A stretch of DNA of 64,000 bases from Bedellia somnulentella (GCA_963576735.1 OY755181.1:2046001-2110000); one strand, 5' to 3'; positions 42,839-54,254 are shown, counted from the first letter of the stretch. Notes: generated by a model from the sequence alone, not told the origin. Program-made: numbers and translations.

Positions 42839-43136
42839 ATGTATGAAAATTGTAAACAATTTAAGTTTTCCAAAATCAGGACTGTAACTACATTGCAGTT
42901 TTGTGTAGAATCAATCACGCGTTTAGGTGAACCAACAAGTATATTCAAGAAATCATAACAAATTGCATAGCAACGCGTGTTGAGATATTTGTCGGATAAA
43001 TCGTTCAACGATAAGTAATATCTGAGAATCAGGCAATTGCTCGCTTCGCTCCTTTTATTGGCATCCGACGGTCCCATGCCAACCTAGTAAAATATACTGG
43101 AAATCAAATAATAGTAATGAAGACACCATATGTATT

Positions 43137-43384
43137 GCCGCGTAGTGCCGGCTTAGAATGACACTACCCCTTTCTACCCACGGGTGTCGTAAGAGGTGAC
43201 TAAGGGTTTTGGGGAATTTTATTGGATTTATGGGCGATGCGGTTGGAGACCCATCACCAAAAATCTTTATTTTTACCATCTTTTCCCCACTCAACTTCCA
43301 AAAATGGCTGAGGAATTTATAATTCCTTAGCTCTGGCTACCCCTTCTGGGGAAATATAGCCGTAAGTATATGTATGTATGTATG
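43137..43384 (+). mobile_element. SINE-A copy, subfamily A2
   Basis: Full length. Its tail meets the tail of the LINE fragment that follows. Confidence 0.85.
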
Positions 43385-43612
43385 CATATATATACATACA
43401 CATACTTACGCCATTAGTTCCTGTTGGTGTAGGCAGAGACTATCGACCACCACTCTGTAAAACCCTGGGAAACCCCTTAAACTTCGTCTACATTCATCAA
43501 TCTTTTTACATATGCCCTTTCATTTCTTATACTTCGGATGACTGCGTTTTTGATCACATTATCTATTTGATTTAAATGTGTTTTATATGAATGCCCTCTA
43601 CTGGCATTATCA
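43385..43612 (-). mobile_element. RTE-like LINE 3' end
   Basis: TACTTACGCCATTAGTTCC through CCCTCTACTGGCATTATC. Decayed. Confidence 0.8.
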
Positions 43613-45286
43613 TGGATATAAAAAGTGAAGTGTAAAGATGTTGATAATAGTTTTTTTTTTAAAAACACGTGAATTGTAATATATTTTATCATAATAGAAA
43701 ATCTAAAAGAATGTGAAAGATCACTAAAATTTCAAATGCTCATGATTTCTTAATGATGTAATCTAAGTATTTGCTTCAATTTGCAAACAATACAAAGTTT
43801 TAAGAATCAACTGAAAACTCTCATAAATTTTTATGGAGATGAACATCATTATTTATAAAACAAAAATCAGCAATGTAATCTTCATTAAAATAAGAGGAAA
43901 ATGGGGACCTTGCCCTTATGTATTTAATTTAGAAAATACTGCAAAGCTTTCCTGTTAAACTAATTTCTATTTCATCTACTAGCGGAAGTCTTATTGCTAC
44001 GGAGACCATGTGTTAACATTAAACCAATTTTCCTTAAATTTCCTTCCGTGTGACAGAGACAGAAACAATTCTCAAAGCTTAGGAAGCGAAAACTTTTCTT
44101 TGCGCACATGCGCACTACATCTTAAACCATAACTCAAAACAATCTTACAAGACAATCTATGAATAACGATTTTGGATTTTATTTTCACGTACGTAAAAGT
44201 TAATTTTACTAAATTCTCATTTAGTATGTGCAATAAAACAAGGTATGTGAAGGATGCGTTCATCACATCCAACTGTAACAAATGCAGGAAATTTGTACTC
44301 ATGTATGTTAATGATAAATTTATACATTTATAGCAGTCTGAGAGAATTCGTCAAACTGTTTTCATATAAATGGCAAATTTAAAAGCCTGTATAACGAAAG
44401 AAGAGCGTCCTAAGCGCCGCTGATACAAGCTGTAGTATTCGGTTGTCAGTGTATTGTCGAACAAGTGAGGGAATGGTTGTCTCACGGCTATCTAAACTTC
44501 ACGATAAATGTTACGATTTGCCGCGCATTTGTAATATTAACTCCGCGTGGAAAAAAGTAATTTGATTGACTTTGTATTCTGCTTATGTGTGATTAAAATG
44601 TTGAAACTTTTATCAACTGGGATGTGAAAAATTCAAAGTTGTAAGAAACTTATGGTTGTGTTTTGTGAATTCAAATTACATGAGTTTTTTCAGGCGAATG
44701 GCACTGTAAGTAGATTTGTTGATTATTTAATTTTATTTCACGTTTGATTTAAAAAGAATAAATGATTGTGTGTGGGTGGTTTAAAAATAACTACTTACTA
44801 TTTTATACAAATATTTATGTTTCACCAAAACTAAATATCCGCTTTTCTTCATCCTGATAAGGGAGTAGTAGCAGGCTTTTTTACTACTTTAATCAGTATT
44901 TTAAATGTTATGACATTTTAAGGTCTTATTATCACCTAATTTTATATTAAGTTTTATAGCTAATTTATCGTCGCACAGTGGTTTAAGCATTTAAGTAATG
45001 TCTTCTGTAACACACAATTCCTTCAACTAGTTTTTTTTGTATGAATAACTAAAACATAAAAAGTGTTGTAGGAAATGCTTGTGCAATATTTTCTATTTAT
45101 AAGCCTCAGGCAAATGCTATAAACAATTAATTAAATTTGAGTTCTACAGTTTCATATTAGTTACGACTAATACCAAGTAAGTTTACGACACACTTAAACA
45201 TAACAAAGAGCAACATTTAAAGTTAAGCGCCATTAAAATGTGTAATAAACCGAATGTCAAATCAATACGAATCGTTTGACAGTAAA
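43613..45286. other. Intergenic, about 1.7 kb without repeats
   Basis: The longest stretch without a recognised mobile element. Around 44390-44560 the base content is more even. A TTTTTTCAG acceptor-like and GTAAGT donor-like pair at 44685-44711 is the only splice-like signal noted. Confidence 0.4.
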
Positions 45287-45324
45287 ATGCTACGAGCTTT
45301 CGTTGCAAGCGTAGCTCGTAGCAT
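45287..45324. repeat. 12-bp stem hairpin
   Basis: ATGCTACGAGCT (45287-45298) and AGCTCGTAGCAT (45313-45324). Confidence 0.8.
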
Positions 45325-45350
45325 CGTAGTAATCGGCTACGATCTACGGC

Positions 45351-45449
45351 GTAGCAGGATAGCTCGGATAAGCTTCCATTTACGAATTTTATTGTATGAG
45401 AGTGCTAATTCGATGTTCAGTAATTGTAACTTATATAGACAACTTTAAT
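45351..45449 (+). repeat. About 99-bp direct repeat, left of SINE-A
   Basis: GTAGCAGGATAGCTCGGATA onward matches 45698-45796 with about 20 percent difference by eye. Confidence 0.7.
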
Positions 45450-45697
45450 CACATGAAATATATATAATCACGGCTATAAATCCCAAAAAGGGGTAGTCAG
45501 AGTTTAAGAGCTAGAAACTCCTCAGCCATATTTGGAAGTTGATAGGGGACAAGGTGGTAAAAATAAAGTATCGTTGGGTATGGGTCTCCAAACGCATTGC
45601 CTAAAAAACCCTTTTGAAAGCCCCATACTTTAAGTCGCTTCTTACGACACCCGTGGGTAGATAGGGGTAGTGACATTCTAAGCCGGCACTACACGGC
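45450..45697 (-). mobile_element. SINE-A copy between about 99-bp direct repeats
   Basis: A2 reverse copy, ending CACTACACGGC directly before the right repeat. Confidence 0.85.
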
Positions 45698-45796
45698 GCA
45701 GCAGGATAGCCCGGATAAGCTTTCGTTTACGATTTTTATAGTAAGACTGTACTAATCCGTTGTTTAGTAATTGCAACTGACAAAGACAATTTCAAT
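45698..45796 (+). repeat. About 99-bp direct repeat, right of SINE-A
   Basis: Right partner of 45351-45449. Confidence 0.7.
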
Positions 45797-46360
45797 TAAT
45801 TTATTGTAAGTTTGTTTTACGAGACAGCGAGCGAGCTTTAGTCGCTGAAGTATATTCTCTTCTCTCAACCGCACGCGAGACGTTGAGCGGATGTAATATG
45901 TAATATATTAAGCTTTATTTGGATTCGCAGGATAATCTTAGTACTTTACTAAAGAATATTAAATTTTCTGTATGAGAATATTACTTCAACAAAAACAATA
46001 AGCTTTAACAAAAGCAATAAAAATTACTCGATCATATTGATATGTTTATTATTTTCCGTAGTGCTTGTTTTTTTTCTTTTTTACGATTAAATAGCTTTGA
46101 ATAGAAATATATTTATTTCTAGAGCAGGAAAATTTATAAATTCTAATTATTTAGTAAGAATGGACATATCCTTTATCATCATAAAACCATAATATTAAGA
46201 TACAAAAAATGCAATTCCTCACAATTATGTCATAAAATTATATAGCCATTAAGTCTTGACTTTCCGTTACACTTTCAACAGAATTAATAAACGACTCCAA
46301 TAAAACCATAAGGTAGTATTACAAAAAACTAGTTTTCCCCAGACATACATACATACATAT
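45797..46360. other. Intergenic, nothing recognised
   Basis: AT-rich, no signal. Confidence 0.4.
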
Positions 46361-46600
46361 AAATAAAAGATGTTATTAAAGGAAAGAAAAATTTCGACAC
46401 TGGCGGGGTTCGAACCCGCGACCTTCGGGTATACGCCCCCGTCGCTCTGCCAACTGAGCTACAGTGTCAGTTGGCATCCAGCGCGAAATTTCTCTATCCT
46501 TTGTTTCTTTTTTACACGTTCAAGTAGTGTTTGCGTTTCCTACCTCCGAATTTTAACTAATTCGGACGGCCACTTGTCTACCTTTTCAGATAGAATGCAA
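46361..46600 (-). mobile_element. SINE-C element, reverse, with intact-looking tRNA-like core
   Basis: The reverse-strand tRNA-like domain (46396-46468) pairs well: acceptor GACACTG/CAGTGTC, D-arm GCTCAGTTGGCAGAGC, T-arm with GGTTCGAACC. The anticodon stem pairs only four bases. The spacer matches 8045 and 32085 copies. Confidence 0.75.
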
Positions 46601-46625
46601 ATGTTGGAAACGCCTAACTATCACA

Positions 46626-46828
46626 TAATTTAATGTTTTTTGACATGAATTCCTCATGTGGGGATTATTACTCATAAATAAAAGATGTTATTAAAGGAAA
46701 GAAAAATTTCGACACTGGCGGGGTTCGAACCCGCGACAGTGTCGAAATTTTTCTTTCCTTTAATAACATCTTTTATTTATGAGTAATAATCCCCACATGA
46801 GGAATTCATGTCAAAAAACATTAAATTA
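46626..46828. repeat. SINE-C derived 203-bp palindrome
   Basis: A near perfect inverted repeat centred at 46727 on the tRNA T-arm sequence GGGGTTCGAACCCG. The arms run outward through CGACACTG, GAAAGAAAAATTT, AATAATCCCCACATGAGG and AATTCATGTC. The D-arm, anticodon arm and spacer are missing. Confidence 0.9.
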
Positions 46829-47073
46829 CATACATACATACATAAACTCACGGCTATAGATCCCTAGAAGGGGTAGCCAAAGCTAAGGAATAAGAAATTC
46901 CTCAGCCACTTTTGGAAGTTGCGCGGGGATATGGTAAAATAAAGGTTGTTGGTGATGGGTTTCCAACCACATCGCCCAAAAATCCCTTAATAGCCCCAAT
47001 ACCATTAGTCGCCTCTTACGTACACCCACCGGAAGAAATGGGGCAGTGCTATTCTAAGCCGACACTACACAGC
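46829..47073 (-). mobile_element. SINE-A copy, subfamily A1
   Basis: Full length. The tail abuts the palindrome. Confidence 0.85.
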
Positions 47074-47351
47074 ACTTATTATTTTAATTAACCTATAACC
47101 TATAAGGTTTTCTGTTGGGACAAACCGCAACAATCATGAGCAATTGAAACATTTCTTTCTTCAAATATAGTTAAATTCTTGGTAAAATAGTCCGATCACA
47201 TTATCAAATAACTTTTTAACTTATAAGTCATCTCAGTAATATTTAAATTCAGCTATAGATATCTTAAAGATAATAAACTAACTAAGTCGGTTTAAACGGA
47301 CTACTCGGCCAATTAGTCAGTGATTATTACTGCGAATAGAGAATGTATTCA

Positions 47352-47522
47352 AAACGACAGGCGGCGTCCAAAGCATAATGAATAAATGGGCATGTATGAA
47401 AACATTGATAAATGTACATTAAGATACAGAAGTTTGTTGGTATAAAATAAAGTGGCTATCAATGGCTACTACCTAGTACCTACCCTAATGAGAACTAATG
47501 GCGTGAGTATATTTTTTTGTAT
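47352..47522 (+). mobile_element. RTE-like LINE 3' end, decayed
   Basis: GGCGGCGTCCAAAGCATAAT through ACTAATGGCGTGAGTATATT. Confidence 0.7.
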
Positions 47523-47616
47523 GTAAAAATGCGGTAATGTGGTAAAGTTTTTTCTTTACCTAGGAAGAGGTAAAATCGAATTTATTTTATTTTTATTGAA
47601 AGTTAAGTAAATACAT

Positions 47617-47862
47617 ATACTGTGTAATGTAGCTTAGAATAGCACTACCCCATTTCTTCCCATGGGTGTACGTAAGAGGCGACTAACAGTATTGGGGCTT
47701 TTAAGGGATTTTTGGGCGATGCGGATGGAGACCTATCACAAACAACCTTTATTTCACCATATTTTCCCCACGCAACTTCCAAAAGTGGCTGAGGAATTTC
47801 TAATTCTCTAGCTCTGGCTACCACTTCAAGGGATAAATAGCCGTGAGAATATGTATGTATGT
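47617..47862 (+). mobile_element. SINE-A copy with target duplication
   Basis: A1 copy between two copies of GTTAAGTAAATA. Confidence 0.85.
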
Positions 47863-47899
47863 TAAGTAAATATTTATTTTTAGTTTTAACACAGTCGGT

Positions 47900-47952
47900 C
47901 AACACCCGTAGGTGAAAAGGGGTAGTGGCATTCGAACCAGGCACTACACGGT
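47900..47952 (-). mobile_element. SINE-A head fragment, subfamily A2
   Basis: CACCCGTAGGTGAAAAGGGG and GGCACTACACGG. Confidence 0.55.
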
Positions 47953-47977
47953 AATAGAATTCAATATTCAAATATTT

Positions 47978-48182
47978 GCCGCGTAGTGCCGGCTTAGAAT
48001 GTCGCTACCCCTTTCTACCCACGGGTGTCGTAAGAGGCGACTAAGGGCGACCATCACCAAAAACCTTTATTTTTACCATATTTTCCCCACGCAACTTCCA
48101 AAAGTGGCTGAGGAATTTCTAATTCTCTAGCTCTGGCTACCACTTCAAGGGATTAATAGCCGTGAGAATATGTATGTATGTT
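47978..48182 (+). mobile_element. SINE-A chimera
   Basis: An A2 head (to about 48070) is joined to an A1 3' part that matches 47758-47893. The match runs on into the non-SINE flank (TTAAGTAAATATTTATTTTT). The 3' part is thus a local duplicate, not an independent insertion. Confidence 0.8.
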
Positions 48183-48466
48183 AAGTAAATATTTATTTTT
48201 AGTTTTAACACATCATTATGAGTTTTTGGTTTGATTTGAATTGCATCTTAATGCTTTCAATCTTGACTATGTCATGCAGATAATTTTTAGCGGTCTCACA
48301 TTTCCACAAGCTATTTAACATTTTGTATGATCCATACTAACCTTTCTAGCATTTCTGTCACATGCATAAATTTTCTCGTAAAGTTATCTTTAAACACTAT
48401 TCCGAAAGCCTAAAAAGCCTGAGTATGAGAGGCTCTCTCGTGTGACTCTTACAACAAAACATAATA

Positions 48467-48621
48467 AGAAAGGACAAGATGGTAGAAATAAAGTATCGTT
48501 GGTGATGGGTCCCCAACCGCAATGCCCAAAAACCACTTAAAAAGCCCCATACCGTTAGTCGCCTCTTACGACACCCGTGGATAGAAAGGGATAGTGACAT
48601 TCTTAACCGGCACTGCACAGC
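48467..48621 (-). mobile_element. SINE-A head half, subfamily A2
   Basis: The 5' half only. The 3' half is replaced by unrelated sequence, which is unusual since truncation normally affects the other end. Confidence 0.75.
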
Positions 48622-49040
48622 AATTATTTTTTATTATAACTTGAATGTTATTTATATGTGTGATATATAATACCCAATTAAACTAATTATAACAGTTAAG
48701 AATTTTGTTTTTCGTAAAGACAACTGTACGAAGAACCTAATTGCAACTATAACAGCAAACATTTATATCACTTTCCACTATAGTACAAAAGCAATTGCGT
48801 TAAGCCGCAGCATTTCAAAGTGTAACTGCTCCTAACCTCGAAACACGTTTATCTCATAATACAAATAGTTGTCTTATTATTGTAGGTGCAACGTGCCGCA
48901 GAAATGGTTGTGCGGATTATAGTATGGAGCTCCACGACAATTGTTCGTATTTATTATAATGATTGTAGCTTTTATCCTCTATCTTAGGCTATTTATGGCT
49001 AAATATTTCCTGTATTTTTTATTACTTAAGAATACATAAA
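48622..49040. other. Intergenic, nothing recognised
   Basis: No signal. Confidence 0.4.
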
Positions 49041-49041
49041 T

Positions 49042-49255
49042 ACATATACTTGCGTCATTCTGATTGGGGGAGACCGACTTGTTCTACTCACGATTACATA
49101 CATATACTCACGCAGTTAGTTCCCATTGGGGTAGGCAGAGACTACCGATGGCAATTTTTTACGAACCTGGAAAACCTCTCTAGCTTCGTTCACATCCATC
49201 TTTTCATTCATGCTGTTTTATTTTTTATACTCCTGATACCGGCCTTTTTAATTGA
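49042..49255 (-). mobile_element. Two RTE-like LINE 3' ends in tandem
   Basis: A very short end (49042-49078, GCGTCATTCTGATTGGGGG) is followed by a longer one from 49095 (TACTCACGCAGTTAGTTCCC). Confidence 0.7.
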
Positions 49256-50186
49256 ATTACCCTAGGTAGCTAGGTTGAAGCCTTGAATTCAAATCCTGAC
49301 TTAAATACATTGTGATGATTATGGTAGGTATTATTTTATGAAGAATGATAATCATAATGTAAAAAGGTGTTACATTGGTTTTCGTTCTTTCCCCAAGAGG
49401 ACTTGAAAAGTTATTAAAATGTGTGCATTATATAAGTACAAACGTGCCAAACTTTTATATGTAAAGCCTAAAAATTGATCTATTAATCCTAAAATTTATT
49501 GAAAAGCCGGCTAAATAGAATTTTAACTACTAATTCAAATTAAAAGGTCATTTACCCTCCACTGGCATTTGAAGCAAAATGAGATTCCCAGTAGAGCAGC
49601 AGTGTCACAGAATTAACGTCGACCTAAACATTACCTCACTCTAAGCTTTTCTGGTCACATGGTATCCCTGAGAGAACAAACTTTGACAGCGTGTGTGTGC
49701 TGGAATTAGTTTCACTGATCTCGGCATATTTAGACTTGCGAGTCGTACTTATATTTAGGTTCAAGTCTTGTCGAGTCATATGGATTATAAGTTAAGGCTC
49801 GATAAGATGGTATCATTGAAGTTGTATAAGTCTGGAAATTAAGTTTTTTTTTGAAAAGTTGCTTGTCGATATCTCAACTTTATATCATCACTTATATATT
49901 TTTATAATTCACATCTAATGTTCCTTTTAATCATTACATTTTATAAGCATGACTTTTCTAAAGAAATATATTAAACAAATAGGCGCGCGAGCTATAAATT
50001 TATATAAAGTAGTCCCCATTATCTAAACAAAGTCTTTACTACCAGTAAGAATCTGCTAAGCCATCATTACAGCCTTTAGAAAAGTTAGGAGCACGAAGAA
50101 TTTTAAAAGTATAGAGACAAATTGTTGGACACAAATATGATAGACATGAGAATAGCTATTTTACTTTTTAAACTTGACGTTTAATA
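49256..50186. other. Intergenic, nothing recognised
   Basis: AT-rich, no signal. Confidence 0.4.
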
Positions 50187-50430
50187 ACATACATACATAT
50201 ACTCACGGCTATATTTCCCCAGAAGGGGTAGCCAGATCTAAGGAGTTATAAATTCCTCAGCCACTTTTGGAAGTTGAGTAGGGGAAAGATGGTAAAAATA
50301 AAGGTTTTGGTAATGGGTCTCCAACCGCATCGCCCAAAAATCCAATAAAAAGCCCCAATACCCTTAGTCGCCTCGTACGACACCCGTGGGAAGAAAGGGG
50401 TAGCGACATCCTAAGCCGGCACTACACGGC
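50187..50430 (-). mobile_element. SINE-A copy, subfamily A2
   Basis: Full length. GTTTAATA on both sides. Confidence 0.85.
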
Positions 50431-50464
50431 AATGTTTAATAAATATGCAATTATACTTTCTTAC

Positions 50465-50800
50465 TTAAACGTTCACGACGTTTATCCCCAAAGGGCTTGA
50501 CAGACGTACTGATACTTCTAAACATCACGAGACATTGTCAACTGGTGTTCAGATTACCCACGTTTTGCTTATACAGTGTAATCATGTGATAGGGCGCTGG
50601 CCTATCGCCGCGCCGTTTTGTACGAATTCATCGTCACATGACAAAGTACAACTTAGTCGTATGAGTCTCCTCACGATGTTTTCCCTCACCATTAACAACC
50701 ATGAAAAATTAACCACGCATATGACTTTAGAAAAGACAAATTGGTGTAGGCCCCGACTCGTGTTTCAAATCCTCTGTGTCCTATCCACTGAACTATCACG
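50465..50800 (-). mobile_element. SINE-B copy
   Basis: Near full-length reverse copy with a partly deleted head. Confidence 0.85.
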
Positions 50801-50956
50801 GTTGCTTCAAACGGTTAAAATTTGTCTTATTTGTATTGTAAAATAATACATGGATAAAGTAAGGCTAAGCTGATTAAAGCCGAGTCTAGACGTAATAAAA
50901 TATCAAAATATTTTATTTCAATCAATTAACCTGTTTTTGTAATCAGTTCTTCTTAA

Positions 50957-51087
50957 GCATAAGCATAAAGCATAAACGTTCACGCCGAATATCCCCGAAG
51001 GGGTTGGCAGAGGTACTAATACTTCTGAACATCACGTGACTTTGTCACCTGGTGTTCAGAGTACCCACGTTTTGCAGTTTGCAGTAT
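50957..51087 (-). mobile_element. SINE-B copy, 5'-truncated, with target duplication
   Basis: 3' third only, with AAGCAT-type tail. Flanked by TCAGTTCTTCTTAA at 50943-50956 and 51088-51101. Truncation at the 5' side plus the duplication shows LINE-type integration. Confidence 0.9.
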
Positions 51088-51101
51088 TCAGTTCTTCTTA
51101 A

Positions 51102-51944
51102 ATTTAATGATAAAATTAATATTATATACTTATTTATATCTAGAAAAGATTAAAATATTTAATTAGAAGATTGTTTTAAATACAAAATCTGTATATTTTG
51201 CAAAATGATTCATATTTTAATTCTGGGGAGATTCTCAATTATGAAGTAATAAATAAATAAAATTGCCTATCAATAAATTTGATTTTTTTACATAAAAGGC
51301 GTACATAGCAACGTATTTTTACATCGATTTTTTTCTTCTGAAAATCTATTCATTTAAAAAAGAAAGCATGTCCATACTCTTCTCTTTTAATGAATTGCTC
51401 AGTATTTTAACCAAAAAATGTATATCTTAATATACCAAAAATACTTGCAGAACTCTTTTCCCCGCAAACATCCTGTGAACTAGTAATTTTATAAAACACA
51501 AACCAAAAAGAATCACTCAAAACTTTTATCAGCGCTGTCCCACTAGTTTTCTGCCACCGTCTCTTTCGCGTAATCGGTACTATAGTGGGCGCAGCACATT
51601 GTTGGTAGATGTGTTCTGCCAGCTCGTATTGTTCGGGTACACCTGCGCTACCATTTCTCTTGTTGGAACTAGAACGCATCTCGCCTTTCATAGCAATTGT
51701 ATTGTATTGTCCCGTTTCATTTATTCTTTCTAGTGTTCTGTTGGGAGACGCTCTGTCTGATTATTTGCTTGTATGCTTTTTTGTTGCGGGTCTTTTGTTT
51801 AGTTAAAAGCTATTTTGTGTTGGAGTTTGAAATGTCTTGTTGGATGATTGTTACTTAACTGTTAAAATGGTGTTTCGGGTTATAATTTTACTTTTGTAAC
51901 TCGTTTTGTATTTATTTCACAGGTTTTATTTGAAACTATAAATA
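51102..51944. other. Intergenic or intronic; possible exon
   Basis: 51407-51691 reverse has a 94-residue ATG frame. Its first half (EMRSSSNKRNGSAGVPEQYE, then LAEHIYQQCAAPTIVP) is more coding-like than its surroundings. No family recognised, and the second half looks non-coding. Confidence 0.3.
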
Positions 51945-52215
51945 CATACAGTTTAGGATAGCAGTAATCCTTCCATTCTTGTGGGTGTTGTTGCAGGGGA
52001 CCAATCACATAAATTCTTCATTTTACCGTCTTCTTATCTACGATTTAGTTTAAAAATGGTTAAGGATTTTTAATTTGGCTTAGAGGTTTGGTACTTTTTA
52101 ACTAAGTGTTCGGCAACATCAATAACCACCCTCTACTTTGAAATCTTTTTACTAAACTTCACTTGTCAAAATGGCTGGAAAATTCTTCTGGCTCAGGTTA
52201 CTTCTACATGCATGT
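51945..52215 (+). mobile_element. Two strongly degraded SINE-A copies
   Basis: TTTAGGATAGCAGTAATCC to AAAAATGGTTAAGG, then CAAAATGGCTGG to TCAGGTTACTTC. Confidence 0.45.
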
Positions 52216-52279
52216 AATTTTTCCATATTATTATATTTACCAAGATTTCTGTAATTTTACCCTCTTACAAACACACAAA

Positions 52280-52530
52280 GCTGTGTTGTGTCGTCTTAGC
52301 CCCTACCCCATTTCTTACGGTGGGTGTAAGTAAGAGGCGACTATTATTATCACGGTATTGGGGCTTTTAAGCGATTTTTGGGCGATGCTGTTGGAGACCC
52401 ATTACCAACAACCTTTATTGTACCATCTTTTCCTGACTCAAGTTTTCCAAAAGTGGCTGAGGAAATTCTCATTCCTTAGGTGTGGCTACTCCTTCTAGGA
52501 ATTTTTAGCCTTGAGTATATGTATGTATGT
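52280..52530 (+). mobile_element. SINE-A copy, subfamily A1
   Basis: Full length with an extra TATTATTATCA insertion after GGCGAC. Confidence 0.8.
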
Positions 52531-52796
52531 TTGAACACAAATTGTTTGATTTGTATGATATATTAAATTGAAGTCAATTGGCCATCTTGAACATTCATTC
52601 ATATGACCATTTAGATAATATACGTCGCACAATTTAAAAGTTTTTGTGCTGTCTCCCATTTAATGATTGAATAGCAATCAGCGTTTGATTGATGATTGAT
52701 GTATTGTTTTGTTGACCCCTCTGATTGGTAGATTTCTCACACGCACCGTTTGATTAGAAAATAAGAGCTGTGTCACTGGCTTATTTTAGTACCAAC

Positions 52797-53040
52797 TTAT
52801 ACACACATACACATATTCATGGCTGTAAATCCCTAAAAGTGGTAGCCCAGGCTGAGAAAAGAAATCAGTTAGCTATTTATGGAAGTTGATTGAGGAATAG
52901 ATGGTAAAATAAAGGTGTTTGGTAATGGGTCTCCGCATCGCCCAAATATCTCGTAAAATGCCCCAATACCTTTAGTCGCCTCTTACGTACACCCACGAGA
53001 AAAAATGGGGTAGTGCAATTCTACTCCGACACTACACAGC
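52797..53040 (-). mobile_element. SINE-A copy, subfamily A1
   Basis: Full length, diverged. Confidence 0.8.
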
Positions 53041-53249
53041 AGACTTATATTTGTATAAAACATATATGAGTTTGAGTCTGGATTGACTTTGAGTTATATT
53101 TGTATTGTTTAAGCCACCCGCCACCTGATTACGTATCTTTTGCAACCACGATTGTGTCATAAGATGCAATATTGTCGCTGTCGAAACTGTCAAATTGCAA
53201 CTTGCGATACAATCGAAGGTCACTACGTTATCAGGTGTCCGCTTTTCCA

Positions 53250-53450
53250 CATACCTACCTACCTATCTACATATACTCACGCCTATAGATCTCAGAAAAA
53301 GGTGGACAGAGCCAGAGCTTCAGAAATAAAATTAAATCGGGCACATTGGAAGGTTAATCGGGAAAAAATTGTGAAATAAAACCTCATCACCCACATCGCT
53401 ATAAAAAGACCTAACCACTAAATCAGTGCTATTTTAAACCGACACTACAC
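53250..53450 (-). mobile_element. SINE-A copy, degraded
   Basis: Tail is CTAC/CTAT repeats. The head AACCGACACTACAC is clear. Confidence 0.65.
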
Positions 53451-53467
53451 ATAAATAATGATGAGAT

Positions 53468-53585
53468 ATGATAGGTGGTTGGAGACACATCACCAACAAA
53501 CTTAATTCCACCATCTTTTCGACACGCAACTTCCAAAAGTGGCTCAGGAATTTCTGATTTCCTAGATCTGGCTACCCCTTTAATT
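53468..53585 (+). mobile_element. SINE-A middle-to-3' fragment
   Basis: GGTTGGAGACACATCACCAA to GGCTACCCCTTTA. The head is missing. Confidence 0.65.
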
Positions 53586-53975
53586 ATGTATGTACTACAC
53601 ATAGTAAACCAACAAATACACTGTACTAATTTCTCTGAATAATTTTTCAACATCACGTTGCATTTCGTCACATGGCGTAAAGAGTTTCTAGAGTTTTATT
53701 AGAGATTTAAAACTTTTGTAAAAGCCGTAAATTACTAAAGATTTTGAAACAGTTTCTGGTTGTTCTAAAATTAACGCATTACCTTCTGGACGTTTTTTCT
53801 TAAGTTAAATTAAAACACAATGTTTTGCAACTTGTTTTCTTGCTCAACTTTACACTCTTTTCCTATTAGTTTCCTCATAATATTGTACCTCGTATGAAAT
53901 GTTGTATTAAAATTTGGCTCTAAATTAAGTGTCTTGGCGTAAATTCAATATTTTTCATAGAAAAATAGATTTCTG
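53586..53975. other. Intergenic, nothing recognised
   Basis: No signal. Confidence 0.4.
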
Positions 53976-54254
53976 CCAAGCATATCATAGTAAGAATACC
54001 AAAAATCATTTTCAAACGAAGCAACACTGCACAAATTGGGTTTACATAAAAAACGGCAGTCCGCTCGAAAAATCGAACCAAATGTTGTTCTGTTGCATCA
54101 AAAACTAGTGAGATATATTTGAAATGGTCTGCGGCGGCGCCAGCTGTGGTCGTGAGGGAATCCATCATGCTGATATAGCGTGACGTGTCCGCGCCATCAA
54201 CTATACAAACATACGTGTGCCAATGATTGAGATGAGAATGCGTTTTTCTAGTTT
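53976..54254 (-). repeat. Tandem duplication, copy 1, with exon-like core
   Basis: Matches 54478-54770 at roughly 90 percent by eye. The reverse strand holds an exon-like 155-base segment (54046-54200) between an acceptor-like TTGTATAG and a donor-like GTAAAC. It is open in one frame, reading SRYISMMDSLTTTAGAAADH onward to RTAVFY. Unknown protein. Confidence 0.65.

Noticed and set aside
46396..46468. Functional tRNA gene
   Set aside because: Acceptor, D and T arms pair, but the anticodon stem does not form five pairs, and the sequence recurs as the core of a dispersed inverted-repeat element.
47645..47971. 108-residue reverse frame
   Set aside because: SINE-A translation shadow.
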